Source: Pelobates cultripes (lineage: Eukaryota; Chordata; Amphibia; Anura; Pelobatidae). Taken from it: a stretch of 64,000 bases of DNA. Positions 44,249 to 56,985 of this stretch are shown here, in pieces. Numbering within the stretch: the stretch's first letter is position 1; the number at the start of each line of letters is the position of its first letter. Where the stretch lies: NCBI GenBank assembly GCA_933207985.1, contig OW240916.1:320286336-320350335 (forward strand), read 5' to 3'. A program made the translations under genes and the position numbers. The notes beneath the pieces were generated by a model. The model did not search any database and had not been told where the DNA came from. It worked only from the letters and a program-made list of their open reading frames with translations.

Positions 44249-46745
44249 ATAAACAGAGCAAGCCCTGCTTCTATCTATCTATGGATTTATATAGTGTATA
44301 AACAGAGCGAGCCCAGCTTCTATCTATCTATGGATTTATATAGTGTATAAACAGAGCGAGCCCTGCTTCTATCTATCTATGGATTTATATAGTGTATAAA
44401 CAGAGCGAGCCCAGCTTCTATCTATCTATGGATTTATATAGTGTATAAACAGAGCGAGCCCTGCTTCCATCTATCTATGGATTTATATAGTGTATAAACA
44501 GAGCCAGCCCTGCTTCTATCTATCTATGGATTTATATAGTGTATAAACAGAGCGAGCCCTGCTTCTATCTATCTATCTATGGATTTATATAGTGTATAAA
44601 CAGAGCGAGCCCTGCTTCTATCTATCTATGGATTTATATAGTGTATAAACAGAGCGAGCCCTGCTTCTATCTATAGATTTATATAGTGTATAAACAGAGC
44701 GAGCCCTGCTTCTATCTATGGATTTATATAGTGTATAAACAGAGCAAGCCCTGCTTCAATCTATCTATGGATTTATATAGTGTATAAACAGAGCGAGCCC
44801 TGCTTCAATCTATCTATGGATTTATATAGTGTATAAACAGAGCGAGCCCTGCTTCAATCTATCTATGGATTTATATAGTGTATAAACAGAGCGAGTCCTG
44901 CTTCTATCTATCTATGGATTTATATAGTGTATAAACAGAGCGAGCCGTGCTTCTATCTATCTGTGGATTTATATAGTGTATAAACAGAGCGAGCCCTGCT
45001 TCTATCTATCTATGGATTTATATAGTGTATAAACAGAGCCAGCCCTGCTTCTATCTATCTATGGATTTATATAGTGTATAAACACAGCGAGTCCTGCTTC
45101 TGTCTATGGATTTATATAGTGTATAAACAGAGCGAGCCTGCTTCTATCTATGGATTTATATAGTGTATAAACAGAGCGAAGCCCTGCTTCTATCTATGGA
45201 TTTATATAGTGTATAAACAGAGCGAGGCCTGCTTCTATCTATCTATGGATTTATATAGTGTATAAACAGAGTGATCCCTGCTTCTATCTATTCTATGGAT
45301 TTATATAGTGTATAAACAGAGCGAGCCCTGCTTCTATCTATGGATTTATATAGTGTATAAACAGAGCGAGCCCTGCTTCTATCTATGGATTTATATAGTG
45401 TATAAACAGAGCGAGCCCTGCTTCTATCTATGGATTTATATAGTGTATAAACAGAGCGAGCCCTGCTTCTATCTATGGATTTATATAGTGTATAAACAGA
45501 GCGAGCCCTGCTTCTATCTATGGATTTATATAGTGTATAAACAGAGCGAGCCCTGCTTCTATCTATGGATTTATATAGTGTATAAACAGAGCGAGTCCTG
45601 CTATCTATGGATTTATATAGTGTATAAACAGAGCGAGCCCTGCTTCTATCTATCTATGGATTTATATAGTGTATAAACAGAGCGAGCCCTGCTTCTATCT
45701 ATGGATTTATATAGTGTATAAACAGAGCGAGCCCTGCTTCTATCTATGGATTTATATAGTGTATAAACAGAGGCCCTGCTTCTATCTATCTATGGATTTA
45801 TATAGTGTATAAACAGAGCGAGCCCTGCTTCTATCTATCTATGGATTTATATAGTGTATAAACAGAGCGAGCCCTGCTTCTATCTATCTATGGATTTATA
45901 TAGTGTATAAACAGAGCGAGCCCTGCTTCTATCTATCTATGGATTTATATAGTGTATAAACAGAGCGAGTCCTGCTTTTGTCTATGGATTTATATAGTGT
46001 ATAAACAGAGTGAGCCCTGCTTCTATCTATCTATGGATTTATATAGTGTATAAACAGAGCGAGCCCTGCTTCTATCTATCTATGGATTTATATAGTGTAT
46101 AAACAGAGCGAGCCCTGCTTCTATCTATCTATGGATTTATATAGTGTATAAACACAGCGAGTCCTGCTTCTGTCTATGGATTTATATAGTGTATAAACAG
46201 AGCGAGCCCTGCTTCTATCTATCTATGGATTTATATAGTGTATAAACAGAGCGAGCCCTGCTTCTATCTATCTATGGATTTATATAGTGTATAAACAGAG
46301 CGAATCCTGCTTCTATCTATCTATGGATTTATATAGTGTATAAACAGAGCGAGCCCTGCTTCTATCTATGGATTTATATAGTGTATAAACAGAGCGAGCC
46401 CTGCTTCTATCTATGGATTTATATAGTGTATAAACAGAGGAAGCCCTGCTTCTATCTATCTATGGATTTATATAGTGTATAAACAGAGTGAGCCCTGCTT
46501 CTATCTATGGATTTATATAGTGTATAAACAGAGGAAGCCCTGCCTGCTTCTATCTATGGATTTATATAGTGTATAAACAAAGCGAGCCCTGCTTCTATCT
46601 ATCTATGGATTTATATAGTGTATAAACAGAGCGAGCCCTGCTTCCATCTACCTATGGATTTATATAGTGTATAAACAGAGCAAGTCCTGCTTTTGTCTAT
46701 GGATTTATATAGTGTATACATTCAGCGAGTCCTGCTTCTATATAA
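44249..46745 (+). repeat. 45/49-bp minisatellite, right block
   Basis: Over 50 units continuing the array broken by the LINE. Unit length varies by 4 bp with the number of CTAT repeats. In the stretch 45308-45600 the units are 45 bp, a multiple of three, so they create a plus-strand open frame of 15-residue repeats (YKQSEPCFYLWIYIV) that is not a gene. The last units degrade near 46680-46745 (GTATACATTCAGCGAGTCC). Confidence 0.95.
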
Positions 46746-47139
46746 TAATATGGAATTAGAAAGTTCAATCACAGAGTAAGCCTTGCTTTTATGTGCTAAT
46801 AAAAACAGAAACTGTTTGCAAAACATTTGAACACACCCAAATAAATGAAAGGTTCACCTGTATCTTATGGCACCAAACACAATATTTCCTTTTTTGGCAC
46901 ACACCATTTATACCAGGAGGTACAAACAAAAATACTTTATAATTTATTTACTTTCAGTGTTCTCTGTAGTGAAAGCAGGCTGCTGAAACAGCCCACCAAG
47001 AGCATACCTGTCTCCCCTATACATTTCACAAACAATACTGCTTAGAAAAATATATACATTGAAACATGTAAGCGCGCACACAGACCGTGTCAGAAGATTG
47101 CAAGCAAATCTGCGGACTGTGACAAAGAAGGGGATTAAC
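46746..47139. other. SERINC5 intron 1, nothing recognised
   Basis: AT-rich stretch between the minisatellite and a MITE cluster; no gene seen. Confidence 0.45.
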
Positions 47140-47209
47140 CCTTAAGAACACATGACATGTGTGACATGTCATGATTCCCTTTTATTCCAGAAGTTTGGTC
47201 CTTAAAGGG
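47135..47209. mobile_element. short palindromic MITE
   Basis: GGATTAACCCTTAAGAACAC at the left and AAGTTTGGTCCTTAAAGGGG at the right are inverted, with ACATGTGTGACATGT between. A common short frog repeat type with TTAACCCTTAAG ends. Confidence 0.55.
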
Positions 47210-47784
47210 GTAAAGGGACTCTCCAGTCAGAGGATTTTACTCACCTGGTTCCAGCGCCGGGAGCCTCGTGAAGCCGCGCCCCCTATTTCGGAGAAATGAC
47301 GACATAGACGGGCGTGAGCAGGGAGCAATCAGACGCTTCCATTTGGAAGCGTCATTGCTCCCTTGTGCGCATGCATGGCTTTGCCGCACATGCGCACAAT
47401 ACTTCATAGGGCGGTATGAAGTCCTGAGCGCACTACCGTTAGCTGACTGACAGCTCAGCTCGCGGTCTTTGCCCGCCCCCTCTCCTCTGCTGACAGGCAG
47501 TAGAGAGAAGGCGCGCACACAGTGCCTTCTCTCTCCTGCACACGTCAGACGTATTTTAATACGTCTGACGTGTACAAAGCCTTTTTAGGGCCCTGCATGA
47601 TAGGAAGTCCCTCTGGTGGCCGTTTGAGTGACGGCCACTGGAGGTATTCCTATCAATCAATGTAAACACTGTATTTTCTCAGAAAATACAGTGTTTACAT
47701 TAGTATGCCTGCAGGGAGCTATAAATCTCACCTGAACAACTACATTAAGCTGTAGTTGTTCAGGTGACTATATTGTCCCTTTAA
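47210..47784. mobile_element. T2-type MITE rich in hairpins
   Basis: From GTAAAGGGACTCTCCAGTCA to GACTATATTGTCCCTTTAA. The interior holds a 34-bp palindrome (47540-47573), CTCTGGTGGCCGTTTG/ACGGCCACTGGAGG, GTAAACACTGTATTTTC/GAAAATACAGTGTTTAC, and AACAACTACATTAAGCTG/GTAGTTGTT. GC-rich in its left half. Confidence 0.75.
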
Positions 47785-47891
47785 TATAATTAATGCAGCC
47801 TGCAGTGCTATTTACTAAACAAAGAATTGTTGGGAACAGAACAGGTCATGGCCAAATAGCAGAGAATGTTTCCCGCTTGGATACACTGGTC

Positions 47892-48236
47892 TTAAAGGGA
47901 CATTATAGGCGATCAGACCACTTCATCTCAATTAAGTGGTCTAGGTGCCATGACCCCTTCGTGCCCTGCAAGAGGCAGCCGTTCTGCAGGGTTTAAAATT
48001 CCTGATTAAACTGGCAAGTAAAATTCAGCTATTTCAATAAAATTGACTCACAGAGACCGTCTGATTTGCAGAACACTGTGTTTTGACATGCATGCGCACT
48101 GGCCTCTCAGTACTTTCCTAAAGGAAAGATTGGAAATCAGCCAAGGAGTCAGGACCAGCCCCAGAGTGAGCAGCGCGGCATGGGTGAAAAGAGGACTATA
48201 CTTTTATGGAACACAAATGCTATACTGTTCCTTTAA
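47892..48236. mobile_element. T2-type MITE, complete
   Basis: 345 bp from TTAAAGGGACATTATAGGCG to CTATACTGTTCCTTTAA with TTAA at both ends. Inner inverted pair AGACCACTTCATCTCA / TTAAGTGGTCT. Confidence 0.8.
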
Positions 48237-51040
48237 ATTGGGTGTTCCCTATTGAATCCCCAACAATTTGCTGCTTAGAGAATAATCTTAATTTTCTGAA
48301 TTTCTCACAAACTACAGAAACCGGTCAGAAATGCCCTTTTCTCTTACTGTGTCTGTCCAGAACACTCAGGCCCTTACACGATATAAATCAGTTTATATTG
48401 CCGTGGGATATGTAGGTGATGCACAACTGTAAATGGCAGAATTTGCATTTTGGAGTTGTTTATATTCTCTAAATTGTTTATTATCACTTTTTAATCTCCG
48501 CATTCTAGGAGAATTGTGAAAACATGGTGTTTCAGGAAAACCTTTGGATAAAGTATATAATCATAGTAAATATGGTGTTAGATATTACTCACTGTGTACA
48601 TAACAGTAAACATCACAGAACAAGTCTCATTTGTCCTACACTGACCCATCATACATGTTAATGATCGCATCCAAACATAGACATGAACCACACTATGAGA
48701 GGTTACACAGAATGAATTTACAGTATCAATATATCTCACAGTTCACCCATTCATAGACTGAGGTTTAATCATACACTGAATATGTTCTGTACAAGCAAGC
48801 AACCCACATTAAATTATAGTGTGACTGTCAGATCACATTTAATGGAAGGGTGGCTAAAAATATTCAAACACAGTACTTGTTTAAAAGGCCAGTCTAAGCA
48901 TCATAATCACTACAGCATGCTTTGAAAGCAATTAGAGTTGGTGATCAACTCATGGTGCTTGAACATGCTACTCGGCCTCAAATCTGCAAGATGACCATAC
49001 TTAATGGGGCATCGATGGGACGATTTTGGGAGAGCGTAGGGACCCACAAGACAGGCTCTGCCTTAAGCAGTGATGAACCAAAATGTCAACTACCAAACCT
49101 ACAAGAAGCACAATCCGAAGAAGAAGGAAGGCCATTTTTGGGACTTCCTCCAAGTTATTGAAAGACAGTGTTAGGTCGATAGGTTTGCCTCGATACGTCA
49201 TTTTGTTTCCTGTTCTTTTTGTCCTTTTGTTTACAAAATGTGTTGCTTCCACTGTCTTAAAACATGAGCAAACTTGTGTCTTCATTTCTGTCTATTAATT
49301 TTTGACAGGTAACTACAAAGCTGCAATCGGTGGAGTGGAGTTTTATACATAAGAAAAGAGACCATGTGCAAAAATTTGTAAGTATTGATGAAAGCCAATA
49401 GTTACCAAAATAGTGCGCTAAATTGATCTGTAAATATGAAAAGAGACAGATAATAGTTCAGACTATCTGGACTAAACAAAAGTCAAAAACAAGGGGGATA
49501 TAAGGGAGAAAACACACGTATAGCAGAGCCCTATCACCCCTGGCTCTGGGTATTTAATGCTCCACTGGAGAGGGGATATCCCACAATAAATATCTCAACA
49601 TAATCCCCAAACGTTGTTATATTAAACACATCTGTAGCTTTTAGAGGAACAAATTAAAATCTCAGTAATAGCAAGCAATGCTGTAACAAGGATTGGGCTG
49701 AGGACATTTAGTTCTGGAAAGCTGACAGATAAGATTCTCCCAGGGAAAGCAACTTAAACAAGAATTCTGAGATACGAAAGACAAATTGTAATGAGGGACT
49801 GACTAATTACAGGGAAACGGCACCATTGGATAAAACTTTGTAAATCTTCTTTTAAATGTTTATTAAAGATTTAGTAATTGTTTCTCCTTCTCTACATACT
49901 GTGTCCAGCAGAGAAAGGGGAGACGTTTAGTACAATGGCCCAGCATGAGCCAAGGAGGGGGCGCGCAGAAACAGAGCTAAATGCAGGAGGTGATTAGGAT
50001 ACAGAGGGGGTAAGGGGGTAAACAATCAATAGTAACCCCTTAACGACCACATGGCAGTCTATGCCATCATACAGTGCGGGGATTTAACGTCCGTTAATGG
50101 CATAGACAACCATGCTTAACAGTACCAGTATGTTTAAATTCCTGTTGGTACCAGGGAGCTCAGGTATCGTTGGATACCTGAGGGTCCCCTCTGTCAGCTC
50201 TAAGTAAGCACAGCACAAATCCATTGAAATCCATTTATCGCTGAGTGATTGCACTCTGCAGCAGTAATTCTGAGTCTGTCTGGAGTACCACGGATCTTTT
50301 AATACATGAAGCTCCCCTCTCTCAGCTGGGGTCATCAATAATGGCCCCTTAGTGACAGATGAGTCATGACTTTGTGCACATGTCCCTTTAAATCACTGCG
50401 GCTGAGTGATCACACTCGACCGCAGTGATTCCAAGTTTGTCCCTAGTCTGAAGGAGACCCTCAGGATTTTTAAAGTCCCTGGTGAGGTCTCACTAAATGC
50501 CCCTCTGCCCAGTGATGTACTTGCCAGATGCCCAGCACTGATCACAATTTCAGGAGTTTCCTCTTCTACTGCCATCACACAGTACAGAGTGTTTTCACAG
50601 AGCACCCTGTACCAGCAGAGGGAATCCCACAGAGATGGAATTAAGAGTATGATTATTAGTAGCAGGCTTCAAACTTTATACTCGCTACTAGCTATTAGAA
50701 CTAGCGAGTAGAAATCAATAATCAGCCGAACGGCTGCGGGCAGTTTACAAAGCAATTCTATTCATCCTGTGCGATCAACTGTCTGTTTTTGGGAGGATAC
50801 ACTACGGTAAGAATGTCTTCTTTTTGTGGACTAGGTCAAACTGTAGCCACTGATACCAAACAGTGAAAAACAAAGAAAAGAGTATTGTATGTATTGGGGC
50901 TGACGTGTACTATGGTCATTGCTGCCGCCCAGGAGTAGTGGAGGTCTAAGCGCAGGACTTATATTTGTGCATTCATACTAAAGCGTGCACAGAGGGACGC
51001 TATGCATCATTTTTATTTCGACTTAAAGCAAATCTGTCAC
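48237..51040. other. SERINC5 intron 1, mixed unidentified repeats
   Basis: No exon seen. At 49150-49220 the minus strand reads NKMTYRGKPIDLTLSFNNL, which weakly recalls the C-terminus of L1 ORF1 proteins; too short to call. At 50036-50110, TTAACGACCACATGGCAG and TAATGGCATAGACAACCATG form inverted words typical of frog TTAACCCC-type MITEs. Confidence 0.4.
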
Positions 51041-51720
51041 TTTTTGGGTTCTTTCCATATTATTTATTTATTTATAAAATATTTTACCAGGAAAGATACA
51101 TTAAGATTTCTATCGTTTCAAGTATGTCCAGAGTCACTTTAACATTTCTTTCCCAATATTTAGATTGTTTGCAGAGCAAGAAAAGGTAAACATTATCCAC
51201 ATAATAAATGTCAGATAAGGTGCAAAGCGATTCACGAGTAACTACAAACACATAGCATCGTACAGAAGGGATAGAGGTCTGCCACTTTAACATTTTTACG
51301 CACTGCATTAAAAAAAATAACTAAATAAGGGGTCATTTTTACCCCATTGTTTGCCTTCAATTAGTTACCTCTGCCGTGTAACGTTATTGATAGCTCATGT
51401 CAGTCACATTACACATATAAACATGATAGAAACAGGCAGAGGACATAAACATTGCAATTCAATATTCTAAACAGAACTTTTAGTTACTCAACACTAACGT
51501 TAAAGCACAATGAACATAGTAAAGACATAGGGGAGATGTATGAACAAATACTAAACTGTTACAATTATTTATATAGCACCAACATGGTCTGCAGCGCTGT
51601 ACAATATGTAAACAAAACAAACACTAAATTCTAACAAAACCTGATCGACAAACAGGAACAACAGATAAAGAAGGCCCTGCCCAAGCGAGATTACGATCTA
51701 AAAACATATTTACAATCTAT
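51041..51720. mobile_element. frog interspersed repeat pieces
   Basis: Two pieces. 51057-51130: TATTTATTTATAAAATATTT then TACCAGGAAAGATACATTAAG. 51555-51710: inverted tail with AGCACCAACATGG and CAGCGCTGTACA, then AAGGCCCTGCCCAAGCGAGA, matching the family at 33330-33450. Both look like retroposon fragments. Confidence 0.5.
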
Positions 51721-52198
51721 AAACGTGTGGCAATCAACCATGGAAACCCTTGGAAACTACACACACATTCCGTGGGTGAATCCTCCATTTTACTACACAT
51801 ATTTGTACAGAACACTTTGATGACCCCCCACCCCCACAACCATAGAGACAGAATTAGAAGATTGTTTAACAAAAACACTAGGCGCTTCTAGTTAATGGTA
51901 ATAGCAATAAACAATCGTAGCAGCTACCACTAGAAATGGGTACTCTCTTCCCTATAAATCAATACAAAAAACAAGTGTACACACAGTGTAGGAGAATGAT
52001 ATTAAAAACCACCACTGGTGTATATGCGGAGCGCTTAAATATATACAAACTCACCCATATGGGCTAACATACATATGTATGGGGAACGGATCACAACAAG
52101 TGCAAATGGTGCAAGTAACGTTTGTGATAGATTCAGTGAGTGAATAATCTATATGGTCCCACTCACATGTATCAGAGCCCTATAGGGCAGGCTCAGAT

Positions 52199-52595
52199 CT
52201 CAAGGACTTGCGTGTACTTATGGTGACACGGTACCCAATTGATCCTTTGATCTCCCAATACCTGGCTCTTGGTGTAATGGTGTACGTGCCTTTAAGGGGG
52301 CTATTTTTATTTGTAAGTTTTTAATATACTTATGAAAATAAATTTTGTTTTAAACTTAAAGAAGGGTTGTAGCCCCCTTAAAGACACATACACCATTACA
52401 CCAGGAGCCAGTTATTGGGCTCCCTATCCGGTAAGAAGCCAAATTTCTTCATATATATGCACTAAAATACTGGAAGTTATTACACTAGGGGCTCTTTGTT
52501 TCCCCTTCTCTTCTCTTAATATATGCATAAGGATCTTCGGAAGATCAAAGGATCGATTGGGTACCGTGTCACCATAAGTACACGCAAGTCCTCGA
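52199..52595. mobile_element. fold-back element
   Basis: Outer arms 52199-52253 and 52541-52595 are near-perfect reverse complements (AAGGACTTGCGTGTACTTAT ... CACGCAAGTCCT). Inner arms 52256-52304 and 52370-52418 are likewise (CCTTTAAGGGGGCTA ... TAGCCCCCTTAAAG). The right arm has an extra ~120 bp between inner and outer arms. No transposase. Confidence 0.8.
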
Positions 52596-53164
52596 GAATT
52601 AGAAGATTGTTGTGAAGCAAAAACAAAACATCACAGGTCTGCTTTAAAGGGGGGATTAAATCTACAAAGTGACAGTTTTACACTACTTTGTCCCAGTAAA
52701 CCCTGTTTAAACATGTATTGGCTGAATAGTGCAGTGATGTATAAGATGCAGAACTATTAACTTAATTTGCATGGGATGCTCCGGTCAAAGGATAACAATG
52801 TGGAACCGGGCTTACAATTTCAATGAACACAGATCCACAGTCCCAGCTACAAATCACAGAACGTCCCTTTCAACAAAATAAAAGAAAAAGTGTTCTCATT
52901 CTTCCTATTGTCTTCAGTCACCATGAAGGAAATGCTGATGTCAAACAACGAGAATTCTGGGGAAAAGTGATCTAATTGTATCAACGAAAATAATAAAAGA
53001 CTAGCAGCTGTGACTAATCAGTTACATGTATTCATTGCGCTCATGGCAAATGGCGCATCTTTCGCAAAAGTAAACCTATCCCACAGAAATCCTGGGGGAA
53101 AAAATAAAAAATAAATCATATGACTCTTTGTCTGAGAAATGGATTCAGTAAATACCAGTAAGAA
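52596..53164. other. SERINC5 intron 1, nothing recognised
   Basis: AT-rich; no gene or repeat recognised. Confidence 0.4.
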
Positions 53165-53640
53165 TTAAAGGGACACTGTAGGAACTTCCACAATGTCATC
53201 ATATTGATGTTGATATGGTGCCTGCAGTCCTGCCCCTCAAAATCCTTTATTCCCCTAATTAGTAGGCTTGGAAGGCCCTCTGGGTATGAGAATCATGAAT
53301 CTTACTCCGTGGCTCTCATACCGTGACATGCCATAAAGAATCATTGACTACAATGATTCTCTATAAAGGAATTGTAGGTGGATCAAGGGGAGCACCGCGC
53401 ATGCACCTAAGTTACCAAATATTCCTCTATGAAAAGCATTAGATTTACCCGTCACACCCCAGGATAATGCAACCCAAGGGGAGGGTCGCGGCAGCAGAGA
53501 GGAAGATTGAGTTATAGATAAAAGTTGAAGATTTAATTTATTTCGTTTTTACTGATAAGGGGCGTCAGGGCTGTATAATTAGGACAACATATCGCTACCG
53601 CTAGTAGCACATGTAGTGATAGGAATACAGGACACCACTG
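53165..53640. mobile_element. T2-type MITE, 3' end decayed
   Basis: Starts TTAAAGGGACACTGTAGGAA. The far side has AGTGATAGGAATACAGGACA, a decayed version of the usual AGTG-AGGAATACAG block that precedes the 3' end. No terminal TTAA there. Confidence 0.55.
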
Positions 53641-54674
53641 TGAATCTGGCAAACGCAATGACAGTGTATGTAAATACCAGGCTTGAGCGCTCGCTTTCTG
53701 TTAATACCTGACAACACCCGAGCGCTGAATGGCCATGCGTTGGGCAAATTATGCCCAAATAGGATCGGATGTTGTTAAAGAATTAGGTGATCTGCCCACG
53801 GCACACAAAAAAAAAAGCTGATTAATGGGAAAAAAAAAATGTTTTATCGCTAGGAGACAGACAGCCACTAAATGTTGATTTTATTCAACGTTCTGTGAGA
53901 AGAGACCAATAAAGGGGAAAAAAGGAGGAGAAGTAAAACAAATCTGAATTCGAACGAAAAAAAATATATTCATCCAAACCAAATCATCACAAGCGTCCAG
54001 CTTCTCAAACAAAACGTGAGAAATGATTCTGCTGAACCTAAAAATCCCGTTATTCTGTCCATAAAAGTAACCTTGGCTTTAACTCTATTTTGGAACCCCG
54101 ATTCTGCGTGTAATTTAACAGATCTCCCAACTGAGCAGGGATCTTGCCATCGCTGGCTTCAATACAACTAACTAGGTGGAATATATTATATAGCATGTAG
54201 GTGGAGTTTTATATTCTGCTTCACATAAGCGTAAGGTATGTAGTTCAGCCCTGGAGGGAAGGACAGAAATAGCCAACGTGTATTCAGATTAAATAAACGG
54301 CTCTATTATTACACTGGATTTTGCGTCACAGATTCCCGGTGTCACCCTCACTGACACATTAATACAATACTGATATTTTATTCCCCTCGGCAGGAGGCTG
54401 ATCAGAGACTCTGCTGAAATCTTTAATAATAATAAAAATTTATATTAATTTCCCTGGTGGGAAGCAGGACTTATTTTAAAGGGAAGGAGCACAAAACGAT
54501 TTATTGTGTTAATTCATGAAATGAGCCATGAAGGTCGGGCAGGGGACCTAGTACATGATACTTAGAGTTTACAAAAACCATAAAATATATCACTAAATTA
54601 AAAGTTTCTAGTGATCGTTTACAAACTTTATAAACTTAGTGGGACTTTCAGAGCGGATTTGCCCTCTCTCTTTT
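53641..54674. other. SERINC5 intron 1, nothing recognised
   Basis: AT-rich; several A-runs (53804-53813, 53830-53839). No coding segment. Confidence 0.4.
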
Positions 54675-54829
54675 TTAAAGGGACACTATAGGCATCTCAT
54701 TGAAGTGTGCCTGTCATTTTATCCCTACAGCTGCAAACATAGCAGTTTCAGAGGGGAATGGGCAAAGCCGAGGGACACTGTAGTGTTAGGAATACAGTTT
54801 TTATTTCTAACACAATAGTCTTCCTTTAA
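54675..54829. mobile_element. short T2-type MITE
   Basis: 155 bp from TTAAAGGGACACTATAGGCA to ACAATAGTCTTCCTTTAA, TTAA at both ends. The TTAA at 54826-54829 also starts a second copy. Confidence 0.75.
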
Positions 54830-55110
54830 AGGGACACTCCAGGCACCAACACAACTTAATCTAAATTAAGTTATGGTGCCAGGAGGCCCTCTTATCTCAA
54901 GGGGTTAAACCATTCTCATATGGTTTAACCCCAAAGTTACTTCATGCGCGATGTCCAGTCACCCTCAGATGGCATCCAGCGTGTACATTTTTAGATTCAG
55001 TAAGCACTGAGTGCCACTGATTGGTTGAGAGTGGTCAGTTGACTACCCATTTACAAAACTGGCTTGCAATAGGTACGTTTCTTTCCAAGCCGGTTTTGTG
55101 AATGGGGAGT
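54826..55110. mobile_element. second T2-type MITE abutting the first
   Basis: Starts TTAAAGGGACACTCCAGGCA and has an inverted pair AACACAACTTAATCTA / TTAAGTTATGGTG. The far end is not recognised. It shares its first TTAA with the preceding MITE. Confidence 0.6.
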
Positions 55111-56211
55111 CAGTGCGTTAAAGCATTACAGATACAGAAATTATATCATTGTAACTAGGGCTACTGATAAATAATCTGCTCAACCAGACTGTCAGAAAGG
55201 GCACATTCTGGGCTATTCTGCAAATAAACATCTTCATTGTTTTTAATAACTAGAAAAAAGAATTGGGGGCACACCCAGAACATGCATTTCTCAGAAGCGG
55301 TGCAGTCGTAATGACCAACATTTATACAAAATACAGATAAAGGAACAGTGCACACAAAAAAATACAGATTGACATTTTACAAAGCTACTTAAAATTGCAT
55401 CTCAGCAAATAAATATAGGGATCCAATCCCACCATATGGAAATATTGTGTTAAACCCACTGCTACGACACAGTACCCCAATATCGGTGGGTCCTACACTA
55501 ATACCAACGTGGGAGATTAACATGCTAACTGCACAAATATCGCCCAAAGATTCTCCTCAATGAATGCTTTCCTGTGGTCACCTCTGAAGGGGCACCTATA
55601 GTGCCTGGGTGGGGTGCTCAGCCCAATAGGAATCTAGTCTGGATCCCAAATATTAATAAATAATTAATATCTGCAATATCAGGTCAGATGCCGATATGTT
55701 CCTGAATTTTACCAATTAGATGTACAGCACAGGCTTAGTAAATACATATAATCAGGTGTCTTCATAATGTCTGATATAATGACTGTAAATCCCATCACTC
55801 TCTGAAGGATGGCTGAGGATTGCTTGGGCACAATAACAATAGAAGGTGATGATAAAAGGCCATTCCTGGCCCTGACACCTTGGGAGCAGTCCCTGTTATA
55901 AATTATAAACAATAGAAGCAGTCCCTGCTAGGATGATAAATCTGATTTAAATGGGAGCAGGATGCTGTGATTATGGGATGCACTGTTTACATTCTGTGAT
56001 AGTCTATATCTGTGTTTAATATTCATTATCTCAGACAAAACTACAAAATAAAGTCCACAGCTGCTGAAGAACTACAACTCACAGGAGGCTTGGCCAGCCA
56101 GAAGGGAAATCCTCAGCTGTTGAACTACAAAGGAAGTCTATTGTATCTGAGGAGATTCCCCAGCCAAGATCAAAACCTCATGGATACTCCCCTCAATATA
56201 ACCCACACTCA
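55111..56211. other. SERINC5 intron 1, near exon 1
   Basis: No exon recognised. At about 56060-56130, CTGAAGAACTACAACTCACAG / GAAATCCTCAGCTGTTGAAC resembles a palindromic MITE relic. Confidence 0.4.
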
Positions 56212-56985
56212 CACTCAGGGGAGGAGGAGTAAGGGAGTAGCAGCACACACTCAGGAGGAGGAAAAACAGCTCACACTCACACTCAGGGGAGCAGCTCACA
56301 CTCAGGGTATTAGCACACAGTTAGGGGAGCAGCTCACACTCAGGATATTAGCACACAGTTAGGGTATCAGCTCACAGTTAGGGGGTCAGCTCACACTCAG
56401 GGTGTCAGCACAAAGTTAGGGGGTCAGCTCACAGTTAGGGGGTCAGCTCACAGTTAGGGGGTCAGCTCACACTCAGGGGGTCAGCTCACACTCAGGGGGT
56501 CAGCACAAAGTTAGGGTGTCAGCTCACACTCAGGGGGTCAGCTCACACTCAGGGGGTCAGCTCACACTCAGGGGGTCAGCTCACACTCAGACTCAGGGTG
56601 TCAGCTCACACTCAGACTCAGGGTATCAGCTCACACTCAGACTCAGGGTATCAGCACACACTTACACTCAGGGTATCAGCACACACTCAGGGGGTCAGCT
56701 CACACTCAGGGTATCAGCACACACTCAGGGTGTCAGCTCACACTCAGACTCAGGGTATCAGCTCACACTCAGACTCAGGGTATCAGCACACACTTACACT
56801 CAGGGGGTCAGCTCACACTCAGGGTATCAGCACACACTCAGGGTGTCAGCTCAGACTCAGGGTATCAGCTCACACTCAGACTCAGGGTATCAGCACACAC
56901 TTACACTCAGGGGGTCAGCTCACACTCAGGGTATCAGCACACACTCACACTCAGGGTATCAGCACACACTCACACTCAGGGCAGA
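56212..56985 (+). repeat. TCACACTCAGGG minisatellite next to exon 1
   Basis: About 40 units of roughly 19 bp (TCAGCTCACACTCAGGGGG; variants with GTTAGGGGG, GGTATCAGCACACACT and inserted ACTCAGACTCAGGG or ACTTACACTCAGGG). It lies in intron 1 and stops fewer than 30 bp from the exon 1 donor. The long plus-strand open frames (SAHTQ... repeats) are artefacts. Confidence 0.95.

Noticed and set aside
45308..45676. Plus-strand frame of 15-residue repeats (YKQSEPCFYLWIYIV)
   Set aside because: Made by 45-bp units of the minisatellite, which are a multiple of three; no start context, and the frame breaks as soon as a unit changes length.
37490..46745. CRISPR-like regular repeats
   Set aside because: Units are contiguous without unique spacers and the window is vertebrate; this is a minisatellite.
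49001..49285. Minus-strand frame with MTYRGKPIDLTLSF, like the end of an L1 ORF1 protein
   Set aside because: Only about 15 residues recall the family and nothing supports it on either side, so it is not annotated as a LINE fragment.
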